Source of the DNA: CAIVPM01 sp964477265
GTDB taxonomy: Bacteria; Bacteroidota; Bacteroidia; Chitinophagales; Chitinophagaceae
Length of the DNA: 64,000 nucleotides
NCBI GenBank assembly: GCA_964477265.1
Contig: CAYZDJ010000004.1
Span: 62,001-126,000, forward strand
Direction: 5' to 3'
A program made the translations under genes and the position numbers. Positions within the stretch are counted from its first letter, which is position 1. Each line of letters starts with the position of its first letter. Positions 8,199-16,870 of this stretch are shown here, one piece after another. The notes under the pieces are model-generated. The model saw only the letters and a list, made by a program, of their open reading frames with translations. It made no database searches and had not been told where the DNA came from.

Positions 8199-9068
8199 TT
8201 AATTTCTTTTATCCATTCCCCAGGTAAGTTTTGTGCGAAGCGTAGATAAAAAGCTATTTTCATTTAAACGAATTAGGCTCACTGTAAACTTTTCCTTTCT
8301 TACTGCAATGCTCACATCCAGGTTTACCATTTCCCTTCTTGCATCCATCACACAAATAAACTGGTCTGTCCTGCCTTCAATTTTAAAAGAAATAATGTTA
8401 CTGTCTGAAATTACAATAGACCGAACATTCAAATTATGTGGTGCAACTGGAGTTATAACAAAGCTGCCACTTTCAGGAAAAAGTATTGGCCCATTGCAAC
8501 TTAAGTTATAGCCAGTGCTGCCTGTTGGCGTACTTACAATTAATCCATCTGCCCAATAAGTATTTAAAAATTCACCATTAATGTATGTATGAATTTTAAT
8601 CATTGGGCTAATATCCCTTTTATGCAATGCAAATTCATTTAATGCAAATGGGGTTTCGCCAAATAAGTTTAAGTTTGAATCAAAATGTATCAGGCTTCTT
8701 TTATCTATAATAAAGCTATGATTCACCAGGCTTTCAACTGCACTTTGAATTTCATTTTTACTAAGGCTTGCCAAAAATCCCAATCGTCCAAAGTTAATAC
8801 CCAGTATAGGAATATTACTATCACGCACCAGTGTTACTGCATCCAAAATTGTTCCATCGCCACCAATGCTTATTAAATATTCAATTTCCTGCTCAACCAA
8901 GTCCTTATAATTCCTGAAAGTTAAAAAATGAACATTGGGTGGCAACTGCTCTATTAAAGGTTCAAATAAATACACAGTTGCTTTGTGACTAAGTAATTCA
9001 CTTAACAAAAATTGCATAGGTGCATTTTGTTCTGTATCTAATCCTCTGCTATATATTGCAACTGTCAT
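8199..9068 (-). CDS. nadK: NAD kinase
   Basis: 289 aa. It carries the ATP/NAD-binding GGDGT motif at 69-73 (YLISIGGDGTILDAV), the substrate-contacting NE motif in FALNEFALHK, and the conserved DGLIVSTPTGSTGYNLSCNGPIL loop, followed by the beta-rich C-terminal domain. NadK phosphorylates NAD to NADP in the cytosol using ATP or polyphosphate. porG lies 105 nt downstream. Upstream of the ATG is TTTACGAT-type repeat sequence rather than a clear promoter. Confidence 0.95.
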   Translation of the reverse strand: MTVAIYSRGLDTEQNAPMQFLLSELLSHKATVYLFEPLIEQLPPNVHFLTFRNYKDLVEQEIEYLISIGGDGTILDAVTLVRDSNIPILGINFGRLGFLASLSKNEIQSAVESLVNHSFIIDKRSLIHFDSNLNLFGETPFALNEFALHKRDISPMIKIHTYINGEFLNTYWADGLIVSTPTGSTGYNLSCNGPILFPESGSFVITPVAPHNLNVRSIVISDSNIISFKIEGRTDQFICVMDARREMVNLDVSIAVRKEKFTVSLIRLNENSFLSTLRTKLTWGMDKRN

Positions 9069-9261
9069 TTACGATGTACGATTTTAGATTTACGATTTAA
9101 CCAAAATGTTCTCTGTGCTTCTGCGGTTATTTTAAATGCTACGCATTTTATTTTTATTGTCCAAGCTGCATTGCTACTATGTTTCAGCAGTGGCGTTAGC
9201 ACCATTCAAAAATAGTAATTCTTTTAAGCAAAAATATTCTTTGTGCCTCTGTGGTGAATAT
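9069..9261. repeat. Intergenic repeats between alaS and nadK
   Basis: The gap holds a TTTACGATGTACGATTTTAGATTTACGAT repeat beside nadK, then two CTGTG-type phrases (TTCTCTGTGCTTCTGCGGTTA near 9109-9129 and TTCTTTGTGCCTCTGTGGTGA near 9237-9257). Both match the dispersed intergenic repeat also seen near 2810, 4015, 48260, 58330 and 60460. No ORF of note. Confidence 0.5.
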
Positions 9262-11874
9262 TTATAATAATCCCTTCACCACTTCAATTATTTTATTCAA
9301 ATTACTTGCATCCTGCCCACCAGCAGTTGCAAGGTTTTTTTGTCCACCACCACCACCTTTTATAATTGGTGTTATATGTTCTTTAATAATTTTAGGTGCT
9401 TCAAACCCTTTGCCAACAAGGCTTTCAGACAATGCAATGGCAACAGATGCTTTTCCACCAATGTTTGCAGCCAATACAACTACATCATTTGTTGCAATTA
9501 ATTCGCTTGCCAATTTCTTCAATCCTTCGGCATTGCTTAGTTCTAAAACTTTACCAATAAATGAAACGCCATTCATTGTTTCAACTTGTGTAAGTAATTC
9601 GGTTTTTAAAACTACCAATTGCTTTGCCTCTAAACTTTCAATTTTCTTTTTAAGCTCTTTGTTTTCTGCAAGTGAGTTTTCAATTTGCTTAATTAATTCC
9701 TTAGGGTTGTTGTATAAATCTTTTATCAAAGACAATTGACCGAATGTATTGTTTATATATGCTTCAGCAGCTTTACCACTTACAGCTTCAATCCTGCGAA
9801 CACCAGCAGCCACAGCACTTTCAGCTTTTATTTTAAAGAAACCCAATTCACCAGTATTACCAATATGTGTACCTCCACAAAGTTCAATGCTATACTTTTC
9901 ATCCATAATTACCACACGAACTTTGTCTCCATATTTTTCGCCAAACAAAGCCATTGCACCTAAAGCAACTGCTTCATCCTTATTCATTTCTTTAATCACC
10001 ACAGGAATATTTTCCCTTATTTTTTCGTTTACTATTTGTTCAATGGTAGCAATTTCTTCATCTGTAACTTTTGCAAAATGAGAGAAGTCGAAACGCAATT
10101 GTTCATCGTTTACCAAACTACCCTTTTGTGCAACGTGTGTACCCAAAACCTTGCGTAGTGCAGCGTGTAACAAATGTGTAGCAGAGTGGTTTCTCGTAAT
10201 CTCATTTCTCGTTTCTCGTTTTACAGTAGCTATAACTTCTTTTGTTAAATCAATTTCCTCAGGTAACGTTTCTACAAAATGAATGGTTAAGCCATTTTCT
10301 TTTTTTGTATCAACAACTATTAACTTTTCACTATTAACTATTAACTCTCCTTTGTCTCCAACCTGTCCACCACTCTCTGCATAAAAAGGTGTTTGTGCCA
10401 ATACAATCTGGTATTGCTCTTTGCCTTTGCTTGTTACTTTTCTATACTGACAAACTTTAGTTGTTGTTTCAAATTGTGTATAGCCAACAAATGGAATTTC
10501 ATCAACAGTATTTATAATAACCCAATCGCCTGCATCTATTGCTGTTGCTGCACGAGAACGATTTTTTTGTTCTGCTAATGAAGTTTCAAATCCTGCCTCA
10601 TCAATAGCTAAATTGTTTTCTTGAGCAATCAATCTTGTAAGGTCAATAGGGAAACCATATGTATCAAATAATTCAAAAGCATCTTTTCCTGCAATTGTTT
10701 TATTCTCAACTTTTGCTACTATATCATCAATTCTTTTCAAGCCTTTATCCAGCGTTCTCAAAAAAGCATCTTCTTCTTCTTTCACAACTTTAGTTACAAA
10801 ATCTAATTGTGCTTTTAATTCAGGAAAAACATTTTCAAATTGCTTGGAAAGCAATGGTAGCAATTGGTGTAGCAATGGTTGCTTATAATCTAAATAAGAA
10901 TAATAATAACGAACAGCTCTACGTAAAATTCTTCTTATCACATATCCTGCACCTGTGTTGCTTGGCAATTGCCCATCAGCAATGGTAAAACTTATTGCAC
11001 GAATATGATCTGCCAAAACCCTGAAAGCAATAGCTTCTTTGCTATCGCTGTAATCATATTTTTTATTAACTATGCTACCTATTAAATCAATAGAAGGCAT
11101 AAAAATGTCTGTGTCGTAGTTGCTTGTTTTACCTTGTATTACTCTCACCAAACGCTCTAAGCCCATACCTGTATCAACATGTTTTGCAGGCAACTCTTCC
11201 AGGCTTCCATCTTTTTTTCGATTATACTGTATAAATACGTTATTCCATATTTCAATTACCTGGGGATGATCTTTATTTACCAAATCTTTACCAGCAATAA
11301 GTTTTCTTTCTTCATCAGGGCGTAAATCAACATGTATTTCACTGCAAGGTCCACAAGGTCCTGTGTCACCCATTTCCCAGAAATTATCTTTTTTGTTTCC
11401 AAAAATTATATGCTCTTCTGCAACCAGTTTTCTCCACTCTTGCAAAGCAATAGTAGATTGTGGCAAACCTTCTTTTGGGTCTCCCTCAAATACTGAAACA
11501 TACATTCTGTCAACAGGAATTTTGTAAATTGTAGTCAGTAGCTCCCAACTCCAAGCAATAGCTTCTGCTTTAAAATAATCACCAAAGCTCCAGTTACCCA
11601 GCATTTCAAACATTGTGTGATGATAGGTGTCAACACCAACTTCCTCCAAATCATTGTGCTTGCCACTAACACGCAAACACTTTTGTGTATCGGCAATACG
11701 TGGATTTGCGGGGGTTGCATTTCCCAAAAAATAATCTTTAAACTGATTCATACCAGCATTAGTGAATAATAGTGTTGGGTCGTTTTTTACAACTATTGGT
11801 GCAGAAGGAACAATCTGATGTTCTTTACTTTTAAAAAAGTCTAAAAATGCTTGACGTATTTCAGAAGCAGTCAT
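9262..11874 (-). CDS. alaS: Alanyl-tRNA synthetase
   Basis: 870 aa, normal length. The class II catalytic core is at the N-terminus (LFTNAGMNQFKDYFLG, WSFGDYFKAEAIAWSWELLT, GDTGPCGPCSEIHVDL). The editing domain carries its zinc/substrate motifs HSATH (about 560) and CGGTH (about 665), and the C-terminal region ends with the glycine-rich GGGGGQ and coiled-coil. It charges tRNA-Ala and hydrolyses mischarged Ser/Gly. Two short stretches near the linker, VNSEKLIV (about 510) and RETRNEITRN (about 551), are encoded by DNA that looks like dispersed repeats found elsewhere in the window. The leader has a TTTAAGGT repeat. Confidence 0.96.
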   Translation of the reverse strand: MTASEIRQAFLDFFKSKEHQIVPSAPIVVKNDPTLLFTNAGMNQFKDYFLGNATPANPRIADTQKCLRVSGKHNDLEEVGVDTYHHTMFEMLGNWSFGDYFKAEAIAWSWELLTTIYKIPVDRMYVSVFEGDPKEGLPQSTIALQEWRKLVAEEHIIFGNKKDNFWEMGDTGPCGPCSEIHVDLRPDEERKLIAGKDLVNKDHPQVIEIWNNVFIQYNRKKDGSLEELPAKHVDTGMGLERLVRVIQGKTSNYDTDIFMPSIDLIGSIVNKKYDYSDSKEAIAFRVLADHIRAISFTIADGQLPSNTGAGYVIRRILRRAVRYYYSYLDYKQPLLHQLLPLLSKQFENVFPELKAQLDFVTKVVKEEEDAFLRTLDKGLKRIDDIVAKVENKTIAGKDAFELFDTYGFPIDLTRLIAQENNLAIDEAGFETSLAEQKNRSRAATAIDAGDWVIINTVDEIPFVGYTQFETTTKVCQYRKVTSKGKEQYQIVLAQTPFYAESGGQVGDKGELIVNSEKLIVVDTKKENGLTIHFVETLPEEIDLTKEVIATVKRETRNEITRNHSATHLLHAALRKVLGTHVAQKGSLVNDEQLRFDFSHFAKVTDEEIATIEQIVNEKIRENIPVVIKEMNKDEAVALGAMALFGEKYGDKVRVVIMDEKYSIELCGGTHIGNTGELGFFKIKAESAVAAGVRRIEAVSGKAAEAYINNTFGQLSLIKDLYNNPKELIKQIENSLAENKELKKKIESLEAKQLVVLKTELLTQVETMNGVSFIGKVLELSNAEGLKKLASELIATNDVVVLAANIGGKASVAIALSESLVGKGFEAPKIIKEHITPIIKGGGGGQKNLATAGGQDASNLNKIIEVVKGLL
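10189..10223. repeat. In-frame TTTCTCGT repeat inside alaS
   Basis: GTTTCTCGTAATCTCATTTC followed by TCGTTTCTCGTTTTAC gives, on the coding strand, repeated ACGAGAAAC units encoding KRETRNEITRN just before the HSATH motif. The same ACGAGAAAC unit is repeated inside meaB (29463-29552). Confidence 0.5.
10313..10350. repeat. In-frame ACTATTAAC repeat inside alaS
   Basis: Three near copies of ACTATTAACT encode ELIVNSEKLIVV on the minus strand, in a surface-exposed linker of AlaS. It resembles the AGTTAATAGT class of dispersed repeats common in Bacteroidota intergenic DNA. Confidence 0.45.
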
Positions 11875-11983
11875 TGTGTTTATTATAAAGTTTAAGGTTT
11901 AAGTTTTGTGTATAAAAACAAACAAATAAGTAAACCAAAATGTTAGCGAAGATAAGTTTGATTTGTTTTTTGAGCGTAAGTAA

Positions 11984-12394
11984 TTACTCTCCAAAATATT
12001 CTACATAAATTTTTGAGGTTTCAACCAACTTAATACAATGGAGCTTAGCCGTTGTAGGCAATAATGGATTGAGCTCATTCCATATAGCAATGGCCACATT
12101 TTCGGTGCTGCACAATTTGTCTTTTAAAAAAGGCACGTCAAGGTTCAGGTTTTTATGATCAAGTTTTTCAATAACACGGTCCCTAATTAACTCGCCTAAT
12201 TTTTTGGCATCAAAAACAAAACCCGTGTCGGGGTCGGGATTTCCTTTTATGGTTACATATAAATCGTAATTATGCCCATGCCAGTTTTCGTTGGCACATA
12301 ATCCAAAAACCTCTTCATTTTTTCCCCTACTCCAACTAGGATTATATAATTTATGGGCTGCATTAAAATGCTCTTTTCTTGTTAAGTACACCAT
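11984..12394 (-). CDS. queD: 6-carboxytetrahydropterin synthase (QueD/PTPS family)
   Basis: 136 aa, typical size. The three zinc ligands are H14 (FNAAH), H39 and H41 (WHGHNYDL), with the catalytic cysteine C33 in FGLCANENWHGH and a C-terminal VETSKIYVEYFGE. QueD converts dihydroneopterin triphosphate to carboxytetrahydropterin in the pathway to queuosine and other 7-deazapurines. The first strand YLTRKEHFNAAHKL is also typical. A TAAATTTG -7 box lies upstream at 12414-12421, giving it its own promoter. Some Bacteroidota relatives may be 6-pyruvoyl-tetrahydropterin synthases, but the CxxxxHGH form favours QueD. Confidence 0.88.
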   Translation of the reverse strand: MVYLTRKEHFNAAHKLYNPSWSRGKNEEVFGLCANENWHGHNYDLYVTIKGNPDPDTGFVFDAKKLGELIRDRVIEKLDHKNLNLDVPFLKDKLCSTENVAIAIWNELNPLLPTTAKLHCIKLVETSKIYVEYFGE

Positions 12395-12413
12395 TAATAC
12401 TGTGTTTTTGCTG

Positions 12414-12421
12414 CAAATTTA
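12414..12421 (-). promoter_or_regulatory. -7 box of queD
   Basis: On the minus strand this reads TAAATTTG, a match to TAnnTTTG, 19 nt before the queD ATG. A weak ATTG lies about 16 nt further upstream in place of TTTG. Confidence 0.45.
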
Positions 12422-12428
12422 TATACAG

Positions 12429-12776
12429 TTACCTTCTCAATAAATCTTTATAGATATTTACTTCTTTTTGTAAGTCTTTTACAAGTAGCTCAAGCTCTTC
12501 AATTTTTTGTTGCTTGGTTTTAGCTTCCTCGTTTCCTTCATTTTTTTCAGAAGACAGGTTTAAGCTATTGCTCAAATATTCAAAAATATCATAATTTAAA
12601 GCCAGGCTTATGTCCCATAAAATTCTTGCATGTAAGCTTGGCTCTGTGCTATAGCCTGTTACTGTATTATGATGTTTGCCAAGTATATTGCTTAAGCTAC
12701 TTGCTGTATGCCCCTTTTTATAGGTTAAGTTTCTAACAAACTCACCTAAATGTGGCATTTGTTTTTTAGTTTCCAT
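12429..12776 (-). CDS. Small helix-turn-helix protein with C-terminal coiled coil
   Basis: 115 aa. Residues about 8-60 look like an XRE/Cro-type helix-turn-helix (LGEFVRNLTYKKGHTASSLSNILGKHHNTVTGYS...LWDISLALNYDIFEYLS). Residues 80-114 are a heptad-like charged helix (QKIEELELLVKDLQKEVNIYKDLL), suited to dimerisation. It is probably a DNA-binding regulator. Its upstream region is an array of eight ~21-bp direct repeats (12816-12982), which makes autoregulation or cooperative array binding an attractive hypothesis. queD follows by 34 nt but has its own -7 box. Confidence 0.65.
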   Translation of the reverse strand: METKKQMPHLGEFVRNLTYKKGHTASSLSNILGKHHNTVTGYSTEPSLHARILWDISLALNYDIFEYLSNSLNLSSEKNEGNEEAKTKQQKIEELELLVKDLQKEVNIYKDLLRR

Positions 12777-12815
12777 AATTAAGTAATTATAAATACAAAA
12801 ATAAACAATTGTGAT

Positions 12816-12982
12816 GCAAAAAGTGTATTTAAAAATGCAAAAAGCGTTTATTAATACCTTAAAAGCATTGTTTATAATTCTTAAAGAGTTGTAAATAACT
12901 TAAAAACTGGTATAGAAAAAACTAAACGCATGTTTATGGTGCTAAAAGCATCTTAAACTACACTAAAAGCGTTGTTTGTTTT
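12816..12982. repeat. Eight tandem ~21-bp direct repeats upstream of the HTH gene
   Basis: Units start at 12816, 12837, 12858, 12879, 12900, 12921, 12941 and 12962, so the step is 21, 21, 21, 21, 21, 20 and 21 bp. The consensus is CTAAAAGCRTTGTTTAT; units 3, 7 and 8 fit best and unit 5 is degenerate. A 21-bp period is two helical turns, placing every core on the same face of the DNA. The array fills the gap between nadD's 3' end and the HTH gene's start. Confidence 0.8.
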
Positions 12983-13008
12983 AAATTTTTGAAAAGACAA
13001 GATTAAAA

Positions 13009-13572
13009 TCACCTGTAATACTTATTCAGCGTTATTTCCTCAAACACTGCATCGCAAACCAAATACTTAATGCTCTTTTTTTCTTTAATATTATTTCTAA
13101 TCAAGGTAGATGAAATATCGAGAAATGGAGCTTTTAAAATTGTTACATTCTTTTGAGTCATCACATCAAAGCCTGGTCTGTTATAAACAACTATGTTGTA
13201 GTTTTTACATAAAAGCTCGTAGTTCTTCCATTTTTCAATATTTTGAAAACTATCGCTTCCCATTATTACAGTAAACTCGTATGTGGGGTATTTTTCATTA
13301 AGGTAAGTCAATGTATCAATTGTATAAGAAGGCTTGGGTAGCTTAAACTCCACATCTACAGCTTTAAACCTATTGTCATTTTCAATAGCTAGTCTCACCA
13401 AATTCAACCTGTCATATTCATTCAAAAGAGAGCCTTTAGGCTTCAATGGGTTTTGTGGACTTACCATAAACCATATTTTATTCAAGTCAGTGTTTTCAAT
13501 AATATGGCTTGCTATAATTTGATGACCAATATGAATAGGATTGAACGAGCCGAAATACAAACCAATTTTCAT
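13009..13572 (-). CDS. nadD: Nicotinate-nucleotide adenylyltransferase
   Basis: 187 aa. The nucleotidyltransferase signature GSFNPIHIGH is at 8-17, the FTVIMGSDSF substrate loop near 100 and the terminal ISSTLIR motif near 152. NadD adenylates nicotinate mononucleotide in NAD synthesis, so it belongs to the same pathway as nadK at 8.2 kb. A FeoA-like gene lies 27 nt upstream on the same strand. The region downstream is the 21-bp repeat array. Confidence 0.92.
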   Translation of the reverse strand: MKIGLYFGSFNPIHIGHQIIASHIIENTDLNKIWFMVSPQNPLKPKGSLLNEYDRLNLVRLAIENDNRFKAVDVEFKLPKPSYTIDTLTYLNEKYPTYEFTVIMGSDSFQNIEKWKNYELLCKNYNIVVYNRPGFDVMTQKNVTILKAPFLDISSTLIRNNIKEKKSIKYLVCDAVFEEITLNKYYR

Positions 13573-13599
13573 TGTAATAGATTGCAGATGGATTAATTA

Positions 13600-13833
13600 C
13601 TAAATAGTCGTGGTTCTTTTAATTAAAATACTTTCTGCTTCATCAAGCCTAAGGCTTAAGCTATAACCAGCAACGCCAATACAAATAGGGTCTCCCAACG
13701 GAGCTATTTGTTCTACACAGATATTTTCGCCTGGCACACACCCCATCTCCATTAGTTTAATAGAAATATCGTCCTTTAAAAAAGAATCAATAGTACCACA
13801 CTCACCAACCTTTAATAAACTCAGCTTTTTCAT
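13600..13833 (-). CDS. feoA: FeoA-domain protein
   Basis: 77 aa, a complete FeoA/SH3-like domain: LSLLKVGECGTIDSFLKDD, KLMEMGCVPGENICVEQIAPLGDP and YSLSLRLDEAESILI. FeoA domains work with the ferrous iron transporter FeoB. Here no feoB is adjacent; it is 27 nt upstream of nadD and divergent from ybeY. FeoB may lie elsewhere, so the function is assigned from the domain only. Confidence 0.85.
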   Translation of the reverse strand: MKKLSLLKVGECGTIDSFLKDDISIKLMEMGCVPGENICVEQIAPLGDPICIGVAGYSLSLRLDEAESILIKRTTTI

Positions 13834-13898
13834 TTATGATTTAAATAAGTTGGCAAATCTATTTAGTAATCTACCTTTTTTGTTACGAATTTTGATGT

Positions 13899-14315
13899 AT
13901 GAAAGTAAGATTCAATTACGCAGACAAAAAATTAAATGGTGTCAACAAAACCAGTCTAAAGAATATGGTTGAAAGAATCTTTATTGCCGAAAGCAAAGCC
14001 TGCGAATCTGTTGATTATATATTCTGCTCTGATGAGTACTTGCTTGAAATTAATAAGTCAATGCTTAATCACGATTATTATACTGATATAATTACCTTCC
14101 CATTACACGAAAAAGGCGAATCCGTAATTGCAGAAATCTATATAAGTGTTGATAGGGTTAAAGATAACGCCATTGCAAACAATGCCACCTATGGGCAAGA
14201 GTTAGCAAGGGTTGTAGCTCACGGAGCACTGCATTTGTGTGGGTACAAAGACAAGTCTAAAAGAGATATTGCTTTAATGCGAGAGAAAGAGGCATGCTAT
14301 ATATCTATTTTATAG
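13899..14315 (+). CDS. ybeY: Endoribonuclease / rRNA maturation factor YbeY
   Basis: 138 aa. The metalloprotein core shows DIITFPLHEKGESVIAEIYIS and ARVVAHGALHLCGYKDKSKRD. The usual H-x3-H-x5-H zinc motif reads H-x3-H-x5-D here, a form I recall from other Bacteroidota. YbeY takes part in 16S rRNA 3' end maturation and ribosome quality control. A TTTG with four bases before the ATG (TTTTGATGTATG) is a near -7 box. The stop codon is inside a strong hairpin. Confidence 0.88.
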   Translation: MKVRFNYADKKLNGVNKTSLKNMVERIFIAESKACESVDYIFCSDEYLLEINKSMLNHDYYTDIITFPLHEKGESVIAEIYISVDRVKDNAIANNATYGQELARVVAHGALHLCGYKDKSKRDIALMREKEACYISIL

Positions 14316-14370
14316 TTCCACGAATCCCTGTTTCCCTGCGAAACGGGGATTCGTGGAACTTGTTTTCCTT
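14314..14370. terminator. Strong hairpin at ybeY stop, likely terminator
   Basis: AGTTCCACGAATCCC (14314-14328) pairs perfectly with GGGATTCGTGGAACT (14346-14360), with a further GTTTC/GAAAC stem inside and loop CCTGC. A TTGTTTTCCTTTTCTTT run follows. The stem overlaps the ybeY stop codon and ends 21 nt before the HNH gene. Its length (20 bp) and G+C content are unusual for the local DNA. Confidence 0.7.
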
Positions 14371-14381
14371 TTCTTTGCACT

Positions 14382-14981
14382 ATGGAAGAGAAAATAAAAT
14401 CAGCAGCATATCTAAAAAAGGTCGCAAGATCAAAGTGGTCGCTAGCCTTAAGAAGATATTTGATTGATGGCGTTCCCAATGTAAATTATGCTCCATATTT
14501 TGGATTAGATGCCATTACGTTTAGAGAATGGATTGAAATACAATTTGCAGATGATTTGAATTGGAATAACTATGCCAAAAGTTGGCAGTTCGATCACATT
14601 GTTCCTGTTGTTTACTTCGATTTGGATAATGATGATGATTTGGAGTTATGTTGGAATTTTATAAATATTCGTGTAGAGCCTTTTGGTTTGAATAAAAATA
14701 GAGGAAATAGGGTTGATGTATTAGCTGTAAAAACATACTTTGTAGATTTATATGACAAAACAGGTTTCTCGCTTTGTAAAAGAATGCTTGATAAAATTGA
14801 AACAATAGAAGTGTCAAGTATCGAGTGTAATACTACAATCGAGCAATTTTTAAATAAAAATAAAACCCGTCTCGAAAATATCGCCTCGCTAAATAAATAT
14901 GAATTCAATAGATTCAATGCTGGGGCTAATATTGAAGATATTCTTTTAGAAAGAGAACTTCTTAAAAAATTTGGTTCTTAA
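14382..14981 (+). CDS. HNH-type nuclease domain protein
   Basis: 199 aa. The centre carries an HNH-like motif: WQFDHIVPVVYFDL (first His at the DH pair), ELCWNFINIRVEPFG (the Asn/structural region) and NKNRGNR for the last residue. N-terminal KKVARSKWSLALRRYLIDG is basic and could bind DNA, and the C-terminal 70 residues are helical and charged. HNH enzymes cut DNA in restriction, homing and phage packaging. Here it stands alone between ybeY and mnmG right after a strong hairpin, suggesting an inserted cargo gene. No partner methylase is present. Confidence 0.6.
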   Translation: MEEKIKSAAYLKKVARSKWSLALRRYLIDGVPNVNYAPYFGLDAITFREWIEIQFADDLNWNNYAKSWQFDHIVPVVYFDLDNDDDLELCWNFINIRVEPFGLNKNRGNRVDVLAVKTYFVDLYDKTGFSLCKRMLDKIETIEVSSIECNTTIEQFLNKNKTRLENIASLNKYEFNRFNAGANIEDILLERELLKKFGS

Positions 14982-14997
14982 CCCTGTTCTATCTTTG
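14970..14997 (+). promoter_or_regulatory. mnmG promoter abutting the start codon
   Basis: TTTG (14970-14973) and TATCTTTG (14990-14997) are separated by 16 nt and match the -33/-7 pair of Bacteroidota sigma factor. Only four bases (TCTT) separate the -7 box from the ATG at 15002, so transcription should begin at or next to the start codon (leaderless mRNA). Confidence 0.6.
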
Positions 14998-15001
14998 TCT
15001 T

Positions 15002-16870
15002 ATGTTTTCAAATTATGATGTAATTGTTGTTGGGGCTGGTCACGCTGGATGCGAAGCTGCTGCTGCTGCTGCTAATATGGGCAGCAAGGTGTTGCTGGTT
15101 ACAATGAATATGCAAACTATTGCCCAAATGAGTTGTAATCCTGCAATGGGTGGCATTGCAAAGGGGCAGATTGTGAGGGAAATTGATGCTTTGGGAGGCT
15201 ATTCTGGTATTGTTAGTGACGAAAGCACTATTCAATTCAGAATGTTGAATAGAAGCAAGGGTCCCGCTATGTGGAGTCCAAGAACACAAAACGACAGAAT
15301 GGTATTTGCTACAAGGTGGCGAGAACTGCTAGAAGAAACACCTAATGTTGACTTCTACCAGGACATGATTAAAGAATTGATTATAGAAAATGGAACAGCT
15401 TGTGGTGTAATTACAGGGTTGGGGCATAGAATAATTAGCAAATCTGTGGTAGTTACAAGCGGTACTTTTTTAAATGGCATTATTCATATCGGGGAGAAGC
15501 AAATTGGCGGTGGAAGAATATCAGAAAAAGCTGCCACAGGAATAACAGAACAATTAATAGAATTGGGTTTTGAAAGCGATAGATTAAAAACAGGAACTCC
15601 TCCTCGTGTAGATGGCAGAAGTTTAGATTACTCAAAAATGGAAGAGCAGGCAGGCGACGAAGAAATTGTTGGCTTCTCATATTTAGATACAAAAAAAATT
15701 GAGCCACAGCAACAAAGAAGCTGTCACATAACATATACAAGTCAAGAGGTACACGATATATTGAAAACGGGATTTGATAAAAGCCCCATGTTTCAAGGAA
15801 GAATTGAGGGTAGAGGACCAAGATATTGCCCAAGTATTGAGGATAAAATAAACAGGTTTGCAGACAGAGACAGGCATCAACTATTTGTAGAACCAGAAGG
15901 GTGGAATACCTGTGAAATTTATGTGAATGGTTTTTCTACATCCTTACCCGAAGAAGTACAGATAAAAGCACTGAGAAGTGTACCAGGATTTGAAAATTGC
16001 AAAATATTCAGGCCAGGTTATGCTATAGAATACGACTATTTTCCACCTACACAACTTACGTATACATTAGAAACAAAGCAAATAAAAAACCTGTTTTTTG
16101 CAGGACAAATAAATGGCACAACTGGATATGAGGAAGCTGCTTGCCAAGGATTAATGGCAGGTATAAATGCACACTTGAAAGTTCATAATCAGGAACCCTT
16201 TGTATTAAAAAGAAACGAAGCTTATATTGGAGTATTGGTAGATGATTTAATAAGTAAGGGAACAGATGAGCCTTACCGAATGTTTACAAGCAGGGCAGAA
16301 TACAGAACGCTTTTACGTCAGGATAATGCTGATTTAAGGCTTACTGAAACGAGCTTTAAAATAGGGTTGGCAAAAGAGAATAGAATGGATAAGGTTAATC
16401 AAAAAAGGGAAGGGGTTGAAAAAATTAAATTGATAATCAATGAATTGTGGCTTGAGCCAGAAGAGATTAACCCTTATTTTGAAGTAATAAACTCTTCTTT
16501 ATTGACAGAAAAACAAAAGCTTTCTAAAATTGTATTACGGCCAAATGTTGAGCTGTTAAGTTTAATAAATTATGTGGCTAAAGTAAAAAAGGCATTGGAA
16601 GGATTCGATAATGAAATAATTGAACAAACAGAAATTCAGGTTAAATATGTAAGATATATCGAAAAAGAACAGGAGTTGGTAGAAAAAATGAGTCAACTTG
16701 AAAATATGATTATTCCAGATGTATTTGATTACGATAAAGTACAAGCCATATCAAGCGAAGCGTTACAAAAATTCAAAAAAATAAAACCAAGAACATTAGG
16801 TCAGGCATCAAGAATTAGTGGTGTAAATCCTAGCGATGTACAAATATTAATGGTATATATGGGAAGGTAA
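15002..16870 (+). CDS. mnmG: tRNA uridine-5-carboxymethylaminomethyl(34) synthesis enzyme MnmG (GidA)
   Basis: 622 aa, full length. The FAD-binding GAGHAGCEAAAAAANMG is near 11, then MSCNPAMGGIAKGQIVREIDALGG, the GTFLNGIIHIG and KTGTPPR motifs, and GQINGTTGYEEAACQGLMAG. The helical C-terminal domain ends LMVYMGR. With MnmE it modifies U34 of several tRNAs (cmnm5U), using methylene-THF and FAD. It follows the HNH gene by 20 nt but has its own promoter, and is closed by a strong bidirectional terminator. Confidence 0.97.
   Translation: MFSNYDVIVVGAGHAGCEAAAAAANMGSKVLLVTMNMQTIAQMSCNPAMGGIAKGQIVREIDALGGYSGIVSDESTIQFRMLNRSKGPAMWSPRTQNDRMVFATRWRELLEETPNVDFYQDMIKELIIENGTACGVITGLGHRIISKSVVVTSGTFLNGIIHIGEKQIGGGRISEKAATGITEQLIELGFESDRLKTGTPPRVDGRSLDYSKMEEQAGDEEIVGFSYLDTKKIEPQQQRSCHITYTSQEVHDILKTGFDKSPMFQGRIEGRGPRYCPSIEDKINRFADRDRHQLFVEPEGWNTCEIYVNGFSTSLPEEVQIKALRSVPGFENCKIFRPGYAIEYDYFPPTQLTYTLETKQIKNLFFAGQINGTTGYEEAACQGLMAGINAHLKVHNQEPFVLKRNEAYIGVLVDDLISKGTDEPYRMFTSRAEYRTLLRQDNADLRLTETSFKIGLAKENRMDKVNQKREGVEKIKLIINELWLEPEEINPYFEVINSSLLTEKQKLSKIVLRPNVELLSLINYVAKVKKALEGFDNEIIEQTEIQVKYVRYIEKEQELVEKMSQLENMIIPDVFDYDKVQAISSEALQKFKKIKPRTLGQASRISGVNPSDVQILMVYMGR

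Noticed and set aside
8233..8511. ORFs antisense to nadK
   Set aside because: Shadow frames of a conserved gene.
9251..9739. Forward ORF antisense to alaS
   Set aside because: Composition and position show a shadow frame; alaS on the other strand is fully conserved.
11535..11720. ORF inside alaS in another frame
   Set aside because: Shadow of the catalytic core of AlaS.
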